A stretch of DNA of 64,000 bases. It comes from Linnemannia hyalina. Lineage: Eukaryota; Mortierellomycota; Mortierellomycetes; Mortierellales; Mortierellaceae. The first letter of the stretch is position 1; each line of letters begins with the position of its first letter. The position numbers were made by a program, and so were the translations under genes. The notes under the pieces were generated by a model that searched no databases, was not told the origin of the DNA, and saw nothing but the letters and a program-made list of their open reading frames with translations. The stretch spans positions 2,170,001-2,234,000 of the forward strand of contig JAHRHY010000003.1 of the NCBI GenBank assembly GCA_019671135.1. The letters run 5' to 3'. Below are positions 48,568 through 60,731 of this stretch, one piece after another.

Positions 48568-48707
48568 GCGTGTGTGTGCAATCTTTCCCCAACTTTTTGT
48601 CCACAAAACTTGCTCCTGATTTGTAATAAAATCATGAATTTCGCGCCTGCTTGCTTGGCACAGAAAAAAAAATATACGTTTATCGTCCCTCCGTCTTGTT
48701 TATTGTG

Positions 48708-51700
48708 CTAATGCTGAGAAGTAGAAGATGGTAGTGGTGGTCGTGGCGGAAGGCCTGACGCTCCTGCTGAGGAAAAGGTAGAAGAGGCGGGATACCAAAC
48801 GGAAGGCTGCTTCTTGGATTTCTTGGACCATTGGTGCTGTGTGGGGAAGGAGCGGAAGGCCAAGTCGCGACAGAGGGCTTCGACGTCCAGCAGGGTCTGA
48901 CCGTCTGGACCACCGATGCCGCACAGACTTGGGGAGGATGGGGTAGATAGGCTGCCAAGCTTGGTTGAGGAGAAGAAGTAACTACTGTTGCTGGAGGCTG
49001 ACGATACCGTGGATGCGGAGGCTAAGGATGTTGCTGGTGTTGAGGCTGTGGACGAAGAGGATATTCGGCATGCTAGTGCTAAAGATGAGGTGGAGATCCC
49101 TTCTGGACGCGTCTGTGTCCTTGTATGACTGGTGGTGCTATTGTTGGCAGGTTCGTTGGCGGACGTGTCGGTAGTGATGATGGTCAATGTTGTTGCTGTG
49201 GTGGCAGGCTCTGAGGCTGGTGGCTCAATATGTGGCGGCTCCATGTCTGCTGACTGTTCCTGCTCTCCAGCGTCGACCACGACGACATCCTCAATTTCTA
49301 CAGCCTGAAGGGGTGCCATGGTTGGGGTTTGCGACGCGTCTATGGCGTTGTCGTCCAATGCATTAGCTTCCATTGAAGGCGCGATGTTGGTCCCTGTCAG
49401 CTCATGACGGATTAATTGGACGAGAGTCTCGAGGTCATCCTTCTTGAGTCTAGAGACGTCGCTGCTGTCCAAGGTGGTGGATGACCCCGAGCAGCTCATG
49501 GTGGTCAACAACGGTTTCACATCCTGGACAGTGCTCATTTCTACTTTCATAACCCTCACAGGCGCCTCAGATATTCCCAGTGACAGAATATCATCGTCGT
49601 CCAGACTCCTTGGCGATGCTCCTATTGCGACTCCCGATGTATCCACTTTGTCCACTGTTGTTGTCGTTGACGACGATACCGCTCCTTTCTCCTTGGAAGA
49701 CTCAAGGTGATCCAGAACCTTTTGAAGGATCGACTCCAGTCGTCTGGTCATCTCTCGACTATCCCCATCCTCCGCTGAACCAGCACCGCTCGTCCTGTTC
49801 TGGTGGTCGATAGCATTGAGTGGGAGTGAAGATTCCTGCCAGTCCTTGGAGTGGTTCTCCTGATCCGTACAGTATCCTCCTGCAGACGACGACTCCTCTG
49901 CATCTTCCCTACTGTCCTTGCATGGTGTGTCTGATGAGAGGTTGGTTTCTGGGGTGGGGAGGTCGATAGCCGCATTGCTTGCGTCGTCCTCCTTGTCGTC
50001 CACAGTGGTGTCCCCCTTTTCTTGGTCTTCCATTGTTTCCTCCTTCTCCTTCTCCTTCTCATCCGTCCTCTCTGCTACGGACTCCTTCTCCACGGCGGGC
50101 TCTTCCTCCCGTTCCACCTCACTTCCCCCCTCATGAGAAGCTGATATCTCCTTCAGACGACGAGCCTCATCCTGCTCAACAATGATACGAGTCAGCTCCA
50201 CAACCCTGGTCTGCAATTCTCGTCTCTCCTGGGCCAGGTCCTCAACACTCTTGACACACTCCTCCAGGAACGTGTCTGCAGTGAACTTGCGCCAGACAAG
50301 GACCTGTTGACTGAAATTGTTGTTCAGGATCAACATTGATTCTTCCGGACCTTCCTCTTGGTAGCTCCTGTACGTGTTGTTGCCACTGCTGTTGGTGCTG
50401 TAGGTGCTGTATGCTGTCATGGCTGAGTGAGTTGAGCTGACGCTGTTGCGGGGGTTCCGTGCACCATTGTTGTTATTGCCGCCGAAAGGGCTGCTGCTAC
50501 TACTGTTGCTCGTGTTGTTGCTGGCTTTGACAAGGGCCGACCCCGTGCTTCCTCTTGACGGACCAGCGCCATCTCCGTCTCCACCTTCCTCAAGCCCTCT
50601 CTCCTGAACCTCCTGCTGGTATACCAAACTCCTCGCCAAATCATTAACAATCCGTTGCACTCCTTGCTCACACATATCCCACTCCTGAAGAATACTCGGG
50701 ATCTCCAAATGATGAATCGTCTGCCGAATCGGATCCAGTACCCTCACAAGCCCCGACCGAACCGTCTGATCCACGTTTGCAAAGAGCCGTTCCAGCATCA
50801 AGAGGCTCGCCTCTAACAAGGACGCCATCTCCTGTTCGATCTTTGCGCGGGCGGTGCGTTCACGGGAAGCATCTCTTGTCAGGATCTCGAGTTCGATGGC
50901 TTGAGAGTTGACAGTAGCAGCAAAAGTTTGGAGGAGGGTTTCACGGGATTCAAGACGGAGTGTGTGTTCTTGGATTGTTGAACGGAGGAGGTCGATTTCT
51001 GCCTGTGCGACCGCCAGGGCGTTTGATTGTTTCTTTTGCAGGCTTTCGAACAACGACATGTATCCCTTGATCTAGTAGGATTGGAAACGCATCGACAAGC
51101 GTTAACGCCAATGCATCAAAGGACAACAAAATGAATACAACCCGAATTGAAATGCTCGTGGGGTGCAGTAATAAAACGTACAGAGTCTTTCTCGGCTTTG
51201 TTGCGGTATCGCAGGTCCTGGATCTCTATCTTCATGGCGACGTTCTCCTCCGCCAGCTTGTCATAGAACAGCTTCTGACCCTCGAGTTGTTCCAGCGATG
51301 GCAACCGAGACTGGATGGCTGCCAGGTTCTCATGGTCCAGATCCTGGATGACGGTGACTCCGCCTCCGTACTGCTGCTGTGCTGGCGTTGCTGGAGGCGG
51401 GGGAGGTGTGGACGCAGAGGTAGAGGTGGCATAGTTGGAGGTTGTTCGTGGGGTGGACGGAGCAGACAAGAGGCTGTAGTGATTTGAATGGCGAGGAGGT
51501 GCAGGAGAAGACGACTCCTGCATAGACTGAATCTCGTCCGTCATGCGCACACTCCTGATAGATGGCGTCCTGTCATTGCTATTGTTATTATTACTTCCAG
51601 TCCCGGTGCCGGTGCCGGCATTGATGATGCTACTCCTGGTGCTCTTCCGACTACCGCCCCCCGAAAACAACGCAAAAGTCGCCGACCGGATCGAGCCCAC

Positions 51701-52447
51701 CGGTGAAGATGATGAAGGGTTGGACTGAGCAGCAGTAGCAATTGCAGCGCTCGCTGTTGACGATGAAGAAGGAGGTTTGTCATTGCTGTTATTGAGGCGA
51801 TAGCGGATCAACTCGTGTTGGAGAAGACTGTGTTCCTGCTCGAGGACTCGACGGGCACCCAGTTCAATGTCAAGTCTTGTCTGCAGTTCGACGAGTTGTT
51901 GGACGAGTGCTTCTCGTTCTGGATGATGATCGACATGTCTTTTGCTGCATGAATGTGTATGTGTTGTATAGTTACAAAAGATTAGACACACACACGCGAG
52001 CGAGAAAGAAAGAAGAAAGAAAACTATGTTTGTCAGACAAACTCTGAATACCTACATACAAACGCATATAACCCTCCAACAAACAAAGAAGCCCTTCCCG
52101 CCTTACAAGATAGTTTCCATTTGAGACTTGAGTCGACCCGAATCCGTCTCGGCCCGTTTGGACCGCTCCCGGGCCATCATCAGATCCTGGTACGACAGCT
52201 GGAGTGTCTGTTGGGTGCGCTTCAGTTCTGCATACAGCGCTGTATGGTCCGTCTTGAGCGCGACTAGGTCTCGGTAGAAGGGGTCCAGAAGTGGGACGGA
52301 GAGGATCGAGATTGTTGATCCATGTCGGCTATGGAAGCCGCTTGCGCCACTGCCACTACCACTGCTGGTGGTGGTATTATTGCTGTTGTCTGAGGCGGAA
52401 GGTGGAGAGTTGTTGTTGCTGCTGCTGATGATCGATTTGGGTGCCAT
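48708..52447 (-). CDS. Large coiled-coil, Ser/Asn-rich protein of unknown function
   Basis: Three exons (52107-52447, 51182-51944, 48708-51071) give 1155 residues in phase. Coiled-coil segments occur at about 55-115 (LVALKTDHTALYAELKRT), 115-160 (LVQQLVELQTRLDIELGA), around 340-370, and at 375-480 (LQKKQSNALAVAQAEIDLL onward). The part near FANVDQTVRSGLVRVLDP to ILQEWDMCEQGVQRIVND is the most ordered and may be a helical bundle. Long Ser/Asn/Gly/Thr linkers and an acidic Glu-rich stretch fill the rest. No motor, kinase or membrane segment is visible. Such architecture fits a polarity, septum or cytoskeletal scaffold, but this is a guess and I do not recognise the family. The first ATG used is at 52447; the frame is open a little further upstream without an ATG. 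It converges on eL38. Confidence 0.8.
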
Positions 52448-54907
52448 AGGATGCAAATAGGATAAGGATTAAAGTTCCTGCTGGAGAAAGATGAGGCTTC
52501 TAGACCTTCTTGTCTTGATCGACAATTTACGGTTCAATGTAATTACGACAATGAATATGGGACAAAAGAGCTGGTGGTGCAGGTGATAGCGGTGGTGAAA
52601 ACAAGTGCGAGAAGGACTCATGAAAGGCGAGAAGGATAAGGATAAAGAAGAAAGAAAGAAAAGGGTGGAAAGAAGAGAGGGAGGGAGATGAAGAAGAGGA
52701 GTAAGGATGGAATAGGATGCACCCATCCACCGTCGAGGGTGCGTCAATAAATGATTTCTTTCCTTTGTTATGTTATGTGTTTGTGAGAAAACCTTGGAGT
52801 GAGTGGTAGAGTGAATGTTGGATAGCTGCATGCCCTCTCCCACTCCTTCTCTCTCCCTTTCCCTTTTTTCAATTGCTATCGATCCCTTGAATACTTTCAC
52901 CACGAACGACCTCTCCAAAAAATAAAAGGGAGGAGGAGGAGGAGGGCTGGATAAGATGGTGTGTTCGAAAAAGCACTTGTCCGCGTTCTTTTTCTCTTTC
53001 TCTTCCTATGGGCTACACATCCCACCCTTTATTTGTTTGGCTCGTTGCATGGCTGTCCTTCGTTGTATGTTGTTGTTGAAATGAGAACGAACAAACTCAA
53101 ACTAACAAAGGGAGGACACCACCATCCCATCAATACTGCAGACTGGAAGTTGCGATGTTACATTATCCCTCTTGTGTCTAGGACGCGTTTCTTGAGCATG
53201 TTAGGCATCCATTCACTTTACGAAGCCATTGAAGGCGCCAATATGCTCTATGCTTTGGGGTCAGAGTTCTCAGCATCATCATCGTCATCTGTGTGCCCAT
53301 TGACGCTCTAAACCAGGGCTAACTAACATTGACAATCCAGGGATGAGGAGGAAGTGTAAACATATCTGAGAGCAGCTTTGTGTGTTGTAGGAGAAGGCAC
53401 AAAAAAGCAAAAAATAGACATTTAGATCCACCTCCTTTTTGTGCCATAGCTGTTCGGATCGGACAGACGGACCGGACAGACGGACAGAGTTGCATTGCAT
53501 TTGGGTTTTAGCGTGCGCATGCCATGTAACATGTCTTTGCTCATACCATCCACCACTATGTGGACGACCATAAGCTACAGTACCAGAGATACCCTTATGA
53601 GCTCTTCGAGTGTCTGGATAAATGCTGGAAGGTGTGCTCTCCCCCCTTCCAATCCAGGCGACATGTATCCCATTCCGGCCCTATTATTCGTGCGAAAGGG
53701 GTTTATCAAACCTCTGGCTCTCAAGAAGAGAAAAAAGGTTTTGTATGTAATTTGCCAAAGAGCGCTTCCGTTTTGCTCTCTTTCTCTCTTGATTCAAGTA
53801 GTACCTGGGCTATCTTTGTCCGAATGACCCTGAATGCGAGGATAGGAATGTCCATCGTTTGTCCATTTTTGTCTATCAAGCGGTCGTCCACTTGTTTGCA
53901 AGCTGCAAGAGCATACAGGCAGGTGTACGCTTCTTACAAACACCGACCCACTCACCTTTACAAACACACACATGAATAAGTACCATCTCAAGGACCACTC
54001 ACGCAATTGCGGAGCAAAAAATAGCATTGCTAATTGATAACGTACTGCACCTGTTTCTCGATTGAACTACCTGTGCACGTCCAGTCATTCACTTGCAAAT
54101 TGCCTCTTTCTGGTCACATCCAGCTTTGCATCGGCTTAGAAAGGTGAAGAGAAGGGAAAGCATTGCCGCAAGGACAAGAACGTAAGAAAGAAAGCGAGCT
54201 ACCACCTTTGGGTAACAAGTATGAGAGGGGCTAAAAATAAGAGCAAGCGAAGAGATAGAGGCTAGCGAAGGTTGGATTGAAGAAAGTTGGCTATCCGGGT
54301 AATACACTCCACGTCAACCAAATTAGACCCGTTCGTTATTTTATTTTTCCCTGGTGAAAAAAAATTGGCGCCAAACCATTTCTCCCCCTCATAGGCACCA
54401 ACTGGATGCTCATATTCTCATTCGTCTTTGTTTTTTGTCCATCCCGGGGAGAGGCTCCATATCTGTCGTACCTGTCATGCCCTGTCGCTCTCCCTCGTAC
54501 TCTATCGTCTGAGTTCTTTTTTTAATGCTTGTGTTGAGAGCAAAAAAACGCCTGATAGAGTTTCCTATTCACAAACCTGGAAAAGCCATATCTCCTGCCA
54601 GTTCAAGGGCCAGCCAGTTCAAAGAACCATCCCATTCGACCGGCCATAAAAAACCTGGCACCAGCTTTTTACTTTTGTTATATAATCCTCGACATCCCCC
54701 CCTCTATTTTGTTTCCTTGTTCCTCTTTTGCACCTCACTCCAAGCCCACCCACTTTGTGGCCCAACACACTTTACCCTTTACCCTAACACCTCTACGTCC
54801 TCCTCCTTCTCTACCTACTCTCCACTACACACTCCACTCTTTACGAAACGAAACCTCTCTCGACACAAGCTCAACCTCATAACACACACAATCACATACT
54901 CACAATA
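52448..54907. other. Long intergenic region, no gene seen
   Basis: About 2.5 kb between divergent genes. Short open frames (up to about 150 codons) overlap on both strands and lack coding-like codon use or splice partners. Two tandem GGACAGACGGAC-type units occur near 53460-53485. A TATA-like element lies at 54679-54685 upstream of the secreted protein gene. No tRNA or rRNA sequence was recognised. Confidence 0.55.
54679..54685 (+). promoter_or_regulatory. TATA-like element of the secreted protein gene
   Basis: TATATAA lies 223 nt upstream of the ATG at 54908, followed by a long pyrimidine- and CA-rich leader. Placement relative to other genes is plausible but somewhat far. Confidence 0.4.
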
Positions 54908-56077
54908 ATGCGTGCCACTACCATTTTCGCTGCTTCGGTCGCCGTCCTCGCCTTGGGTGCCCAGGCCCAGATCAAAGGTCAGATCGCCTCTGTCGATGCT
55001 GGCGACAACTACTGCTTCTTCCTTCCTCCCATGGTTGGAGGAGATATTGCCGAGAACGAAGATAGGGCCATTGCCTTCTGCAACAAGGCCAACTCCCGTG
55101 CCCCCGGCGCCAAGATCTTCCCTCCTGGCTTTGTCCTCTCTTCGCACTGGGCTACTGGTCCTGGCTGGGTTCAGATCACCGTAAGTGAAACACGATAAAA
55201 TGGAGACACTGGTTGCTGCTACTACAAAGAAGGAAGGGAGAGAGCTTTGACGCTTGTAAATGCCGCTGTCGACCGCTGTAGTCGTTATCTTGGAGACACA
55301 AAAACGAGAGCTCTTCTTCCCATCCCGCCCCGTTGGACAAACAATCCTCAAAATGAACCTCAATGAACAACCCTGTTTTAACATTCGCCTTTTGCTTCTC
55401 ATTCTCGTCCATAGGGACAAATCGACCCTGCTGCCTACAGCTTGAACCCCTGCGATACGTAAGTTGGCATTTTAGACCCTTCAAAATGAGGAGGTTCCGC
55501 ACAGTCCACAATCGAGATGACAAAGCCATTCTAATCAACGCCCTCTCTCTCACACTCTCTCTCTCTCCTTAAACACAACAGCGGCGGACAGTACGATATC
55601 AAGGCCCCTGTTGGCGCCACCTGCGCTGGCTTCAACCACTTCGTGAACGTTATTGAGCCCGAGATCGGTGTCTACGGCATGCGCTGCTGCCTGGAGAAGG
55701 CCGACTGCGACGTCAGCCACTCGACCTACGGAGTCAAGCGCATCTACGGTGCTCAGTGGGACTTCTCTGGCCCCCGCGCTGATGGACCTTTGCCCCTGTC
55801 CCTTAAGTGCGTCAACGGCACCCTCCCCGCTGGTGTCACCACCGGTCCCGCCACCCCCGCTGCCACCATCACCGGAGCCCCTGCTGCTGGTTCCTCGAGC
55901 TCTGCTCCTGCTGCTGCCCCTTCTTCCGCTTCCACTGGTGCTGCTGCTGCTGCTTCCCCCGATGCCAAGCTTGCTGCTGGCAGCAAGGGTACCACCACCA
56001 GCGGTGCTTCTTCCAACAACATCGCCATGGCTGCCACCGCTGTTGTTGCTGCTGCCTTTGGATTGATCATGGCTTAA
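54908..56077 (+). CDS. Secreted eight-Cys protein, probably GPI-anchored
   Basis: Three exons (54908-55180, 55415-55458, 55582-56077) encode 270 residues. A signal peptide (1-20, ending GAQA) precedes a domain of about 150 residues with eight Cys, including YCFFLPP, RCCLEKADC and LKCVNG, enough for four disulfides. The domain is followed by an Ala/Ser/Pro/Thr-rich stalk of about 70 residues and a C-terminal hydrophobic stretch ending AAAFGLIMA, typical of GPI attachment. The protein is probably an abundant wall or plasma-membrane surface protein; codon use is strongly biased to C-ending codons, as in highly expressed genes here. I do not recognise a named family. AATAAA lies at 56110-56115. 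It converges on the DUF202 gene with a gap of 102 bp. Confidence 0.85.
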
Positions 56078-56179
56078 AGGTCTCTCGATTTCATTTCCAG
56101 CACACCCAAAATAAATTCTCAGTAAACAAACAAACAAACAAATGTAATGCAATTTATGTTCGAGATTTTTTTTTTACTT

Positions 56180-57473
56180 TCATACAGGCATGGTGGTGTA
56201 AGCAAGGACTAGGACAATCATGATGAGTGTTCCGAGGATCATTCCAACAGTAAACGTCCAAGCTCCTGCTTGGGCGAATGGATACCGCGTCGATATCCGC
56301 CGAATATTCCTGATCGAAGAAAGAGTCGAAGAGGAAAGAAGAGAAAAAGAGCGAATGAGTGAACGCAGTACGAGAACAACTCAAAAACAGCCCACACACA
56401 GCAGCGACCCTGTTTTGGATTCACTAAGCCCAGTTTGTTTGCTTACCTGAGGTACTTCAGAGGACTGTAGATGGCACAGAAGAGGGCAACCACAAAGCAG
56501 ACGTATCCGACAGCCTTAGAGAGGTGGTCCTTTTGGGTCGTATCCTTCCCCTCCTTACTCACACTGTCGAGCGAAAGTGATTTTGAGATGAAGGTGAACG
56601 AGACCAGGCAGAGTGCTATACTCACATTCAGCCAGGCCAGAAATGTCCGCTCGTTCGCTGCTCACAGGACAAGTAGGGAGAGGAAGTGAACCATATTTTA
56701 GTGTGTGTGGAAAGGAAGAAAGGAAGAAAGGATGTGGGAAAGGAAAAAATGCACACAACCACATTGAGAAGAGAGAGGCCCTTCCATCCCACTCGTGTTA
56801 CTTACCAAGAGCATCTCTGGCCATGGTGTTACTGCAAATGACACTCGTTTGGAAAAACTGCGAACGAGGTAAACAGATCCCTGAACAGAAATGATCACAC
56901 TCTTCCTCATCCACGTCCTCATGGCGGTCGTCCTCCTCGTCTTCGTCTTCTTTACCACCATCATCGCCCTGTCCCTCACTGTGACTACCACCTTGTCTAC
57001 TTGTATCCGTTATATTACTATTTGCCTCCATGACGTTATGACGATGGTGGGGGAGTAGAGGAGGGAGACAGAGACATGACGATGATCTGCGAAGACAACA
57101 CGCCTTGAATCCAGTACCAACCCCTGCCCCACTTCCTCTTCGCATTTCTGCTCCCGCTGCAGCCTCGATGTCGCTCGCCCTCCGCTGAGATAACAATGCC
57201 TGTTTCGCGGCAATAAGAGCAGCCGAATGTTCTAGCGCCGCCTCTTCTTCAGCAATGGCTGTAGGCCCATGGTGGTCATGGATCTCACAGACGGCTTCGG
57301 ACTGGTTGACGCACAGACTGACGTCGGTCTTAGTGAGTCGGAACGAAGGGATCGAGTAATCGACTGAGACCCTTGACGATGTGCGTGTCCTGGATCGAGT
57401 GGTCCGGGTGAGAGCGGGAGGGCTGGATGGCTGACCATCAAAAAGTTGGTCTCCTTCTTGTTGTTGTTGTTGC

Positions 57474-57525
<52 letters not shown>

Positions 57526-57844
57526 GATATGGTGGAGGTGGTCGTTGTTGTGTTGGTGGTGGTTGCTGTTGCTGCTGTTCAGGTCCGATGGGGTATATTT
57601 GATGGCGTGTTATGGCATCATCGTGGATTGAATGCACGACGACAGTTGCTGCTCTGTGGCTCTCGAGGGACGAGCGATTGTTTCTCAGCGTGCTCGATGT
57701 CGAGGGCTGTCCATTCGCCAATTCTTCCTCTGATATTACTGCTGTTGATGTTGTTGCTGTTGCTGAGTAGAGTTGTGTCTGAGAGGTTTCCAATGGGTGG
57801 ATCGCCACTGTATCCAACTCTGTTGGGAGAGGAGACGATGACAT
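56180..57844 (-). CDS. DUF202 multi-pass membrane protein with a long polyglutamine N-terminal region
   Basis: Three exons (56806-57844, 56447-56657, 56180-56309) encode 459 residues. The first 340 are low-complexity: a polyglutamine run, Ser/Arg patches, a Cys-rich CCLRRSSSCLCLPP stretch and an acidic DEDEEDDRHEDVDEEE segment. The C-terminal 120 residues form a DUF202 domain: ARDALANERTFLAWLN spans the first intron, followed by three membrane spans (IALCLVSFTFIS, AVGYVCFVVALFCAIYS and FTVGMILGTLIIVLVLAY-like, the last in exon 3). DUF202 domains occur in bacterial YidH and at the C-terminus of fungal Vtc polyphosphate polymerase subunits in the vacuole. Here there is no SPX or polymerase domain, so it is a Vtc1-like stand-alone membrane protein at most. 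Its role is unknown. Confidence 0.88.
57457..57525 (-). repeat. Nearly pure CAA repeat coding for polyglutamine
   Basis: About 23 codons, all CAA except one CAG, encode an unbroken Gln run in the DUF202 protein. The near-purity suggests recent expansion and likely length variation between strains. Confidence 0.9.
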
Positions 57845-59274
57845 GTTTTGTTTTTGGTGGAGACAAAGAGAAAATAATTTGAACGGCTCCTTTTGATTGG
57901 GCTGGAGGTCGAGGAACAAGAGGCAAATATAGGGAGAAGGAAAGCGACCGTTGGGTGGTGAAGAAGGCGGCGGTGTAGGTTGTAGTAAAGTGTTTGTTGT
58001 TGTTTGCTGACAAGTTGCCGTGCAGAATAGAACTTCGCTGAAGTTATGGAAATAAAAGAAGAAACGAATGGAATGAAGGTTGAAGAGAGCGAAGAGCGAT
58101 TCAGGAGATGATTGAGAACAACTTTGTGCTAGAGTGAAAGAATGAATGCAATGAGAAGAGACAGAAGAGAAGAGAAGAGAAGAAGAGTGAGAATCTGTTG
58201 AAGGGTGTCCAGCCCTCTTTGAAGAAGAGGAGGGAAAAAACGTTGCTTCTCTTTTCCTTTCTTCCCGAGCGGGATTTTCTTTCTTGAGCTGTATTGACAC
58301 CCACAAAAGAATGAAGAATACAAACGAACGAGTACAAAACCCATGTTGCGTATGAATTGTTTATTCGTATTCCTCTGTTGGCTGTTGTGGATCCGCCACT
58401 GCTCCCCTGTGTTGTCTAGTCTGCCTTTCTCCCCCACTAATTTCTCCTTTGTCCTTTTTGCCCCCTCCCCACATAGGGGTGCATCCTTCCTTCCTTTCAC
58501 CTCAATTTTAAATGAGCATGCATGTCGTCCTTATTTTCTTCCGAGTTCTGACCACTGTCCTCCAAACCCCATGTTTATATAGCATTAACTACCGGCGTAT
58601 GTATGATGCACGGTTCACCCTCTCGTAACTAATGACCTGAATCAAGGGTACTGATCTGATGAGACGCGTGTCTCCACCATCCTAATCAGTCTTACGGGCT
58701 GATTCTTTACAAGCGCGACAACGACGCGTTAGAGGGCTTGGGTGTTCGTCCTACAGAATGTAGACTGGCCGACCGCCACCGAATGATGCAACGTTATTTT
58801 TTGCAGCTATCGGTGCCTCAATACTCTTAGCTAAGACATCGACATCGGGGCCTGCTTGTTTCTTTTGGCCATTTTGTGTTGAAATCAAACTTCAAGAACG
58901 CAGACCCATCGCGCGACTCTTTTCCAATGCTCGTCGATGTTACCCGCGCAGAGCATAGAGCACTATTTCATTTGCACCTTCGCAAAGAATCACCAATGAA
59001 CAACCATCCCTAGTAGAAAACACAACGAAACGAGGTCCTATTACCCCCTTTACCATCTCTATCTCTCTCTCTCTTAGTTCCTTCGTCCTCTCCGCTGCCC
59101 CGACCCTTACGTATTTATTAATACACAAGGTCCGCGACATGCGTTTCACATCCATTTGCGTGCCTGTCTTTTTTTTCCTTCTTTTGTTATGATTATTTTT
59201 CTATCACCGTGTTTTCTTCTCTATTCTTCTTCCCTTTCCCTCCCCCCACCCGCCTCCCATCCTTCCTGGTATAG
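57845..59274. other. Intergenic region, no gene seen
   Basis: About 1.4 kb between divergent genes. The part next to the DUF202 gene is the pyrimidine-rich leader on the minus strand. A small inverted repeat (AATCAG/CTGATT, 58684-58704) could form a hairpin. No open frame is convincing. The right end becomes C/T-rich before the next gene. Confidence 0.55.
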
Positions 59275-59438
59275 ATCCCACTTCCAGCATTCTTGATCTT
59301 TTATCCTCCACAAACACCAACGCCGCCCCTCTTCATCCTGCACGGCCCCACCTCAAGAAAAATTCGAACTCCAAACTTATCAACCTGGCCTTCATCTGCC
59401 CACTCACCTTGTTATCACTCCACTCTACACAACAAGCC
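59275..59438 (+). other. Open, hydrophobic leader in frame with the gene at 59439
   Basis: From a good acceptor (GGTATAG, ending 59274) the frame is open into the ATG at 59439. It encodes a Lys/Asn-rich stretch and then LINLAFICPLTLLSLHS before TQQA, which looks like a signal peptide with its cleavage site right at the annotated ATG. No ATG occurs in this stretch, so an upstream exon carrying the start would be required. Confidence 0.4.
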
Positions 59439-60731
59439 ATGGTCAAGCTTTCCTTACCTCTTCGGGATTACGACGATGCCGATGAGCACAACAAAGGGCC
59501 ACACTGCGATCCTTCTCAATCGATCTACAATAGGAAACATTGTGTCCAGAACTTTTTGTTTTGCTCCGATGACAACCCCTGCCCCTCGAACATTCCTTGT
59601 ATCGACCAAGTCTGCCAGTGTCTCCCAAACAAACACCAATACATCACCCTGACACCTCTTCCCCACCGCATGTATACCGTCGGCTGTAATTTTGATAGGG
59701 CACGCGAGGCAGAGACGTGTCGAGAGTACGAGTATGGGGTCGATCAAACATGCGTCCTGAACTATTGCTCCAAGGACGTACTTTGCTATGCTGGAACATG
59801 CGACACCAAGTACCATGTCTGTGTCAACATGACCTCGACTCGGGTGCCTCTCCCTCCCAGCATCAACCAGATCATCGTCTTGGACGATACTCCATTTGGC
59901 CTGCAGAAGGAGGACGGCCCTCCTCCTTTGTTGTACATCATTGCCGCTGCTGGCGGTGTGACTGGCCTGGCCATCCTTGGTTGCTTGATCCGGTCGATTA
60001 TTCAGTCGGTCCAGGGCTCTGTCGCCTGGGCGTCTAGGAACCACAGGTTACCCTCAGAGGGAAGCGAGCATTATGACGACAAGGACCAGTACAGTCATTC
60101 TATCACCGACACCAAGTATGTAGCCGATCCAGAAGCAATCTCCGGCGTGACGGTCGCCCAGGTCCCAGCAAGGTTTACCTCTGCGCACTGTCTCCTGTCG
60201 ACCTATTCCTTGGATTATGCGACGCCGCTGCATTCCCCCCAGGTTGCGACATTTGCTCAGGGTCTGAATGCAGGACCTCAGTCGCAGTCCCAGGCCAGTC
60301 TCGCACATCTGAACGGAGAATCGTCGGCGGCTATTGAGTTGGAGACTCGGTCCTTCTTGAACAATCCACGGGAACCCACTACCACCACCCTCCCTATCGA
60401 TTCTTCGAGCAAGCTCTCAAACGAGGCTCAGATGTTGGGTCAGGCGGAAGAACTTTCCATGCTTGCAGGCGAGCAAGGAACCATTACCAGGCTAGTGACC
60501 GTTTCCCCCTGCAATGTCTCCGACAGCTCTGAGCTCCAAAAGAGTCGATCCCTGCATGTCCCCGGATCCGAGGCTCTGCCTTCACTTCCACAGTTACCTG
60601 CCGTTGCCACGATGAAGGGATCTCGTTCGCCAGCTGTCGCCATCACTACACTTTCCAATGATGTCTCTCCATCGCCATCCTTGTCCTCACTAAAGTCGCC
60701 AAGGTCGCCAAGGTCGCCAAAGTCTCCCTAA
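59439..60731 (+). CDS. Cys-rich single-pass membrane protein with a Ser/Pro-rich cytosolic tail
   Basis: From ATG 59439 a single exon encodes 430 residues to TAA 60729-60731. Residues 20-140 hold about 15 Cys in short spacings (NPCPSNIPCIDQVCQCLP, CVLNYCSKDVLCYAGTC), like a disulfide-rich extracellular module. A membrane span follows (about 167-190, LLYIIAAAGGVTGLAILGCLI), then a long Ser/Thr/Pro-rich tail ending in SPRSPRSPKSP. Such topology needs a signal peptide, which is missing after this ATG but present in frame just upstream (59275-59438). After the stop the same frame stays open for 103 more codons, with a poly(A) signal 30 nt beyond. So both ends of the model are in doubt. It could be a wall sensor or receptor-like protein; I recognise no family. 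Confidence 0.75.
   Translation: MVKLSLPLRDYDDADEHNKGPHCDPSQSIYNRKHCVQNFLFCSDDNPCPSNIPCIDQVCQCLPNKHQYITLTPLPHRMYTVGCNFDRAREAETCREYEYGVDQTCVLNYCSKDVLCYAGTCDTKYHVCVNMTSTRVPLPPSINQIIVLDDTPFGLQKEDGPPPLLYIIAAAGGVTGLAILGCLIRSIIQSVQGSVAWASRNHRLPSEGSEHYDDKDQYSHSITDTKYVADPEAISGVTVAQVPARFTSAHCLLSTYSLDYATPLHSPQVATFAQGLNAGPQSQSQASLAHLNGESSAAIELETRSFLNNPREPTTTTLPIDSSSKLSNEAQMLGQAEELSMLAGEQGTITRLVTVSPCNVSDSSELQKSRSLHVPGSEALPSLPQLPAVATMKGSRSPAVAITTLSNDVSPSPSLSSLKSPRSPRSPKSP
60693..60728 (+). repeat. TCGCCAAGG tandem coding Ser-Pro-Arg units
   Basis: Three to four near-identical 9-nt units encode SPRSPRSPKSP directly before the in-frame TAA. The repeat could slip and move or create the stop. Confidence 0.85.

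Noticed and set aside
58640..58710. CTGATGA and CTGA spaced like snoRNA C and D boxes, with a small hairpin AATCAG/CTGATT
   Set aside because: The C box is imperfect, the terminal stem would overlap the D box, and no guide sequence was recognised.
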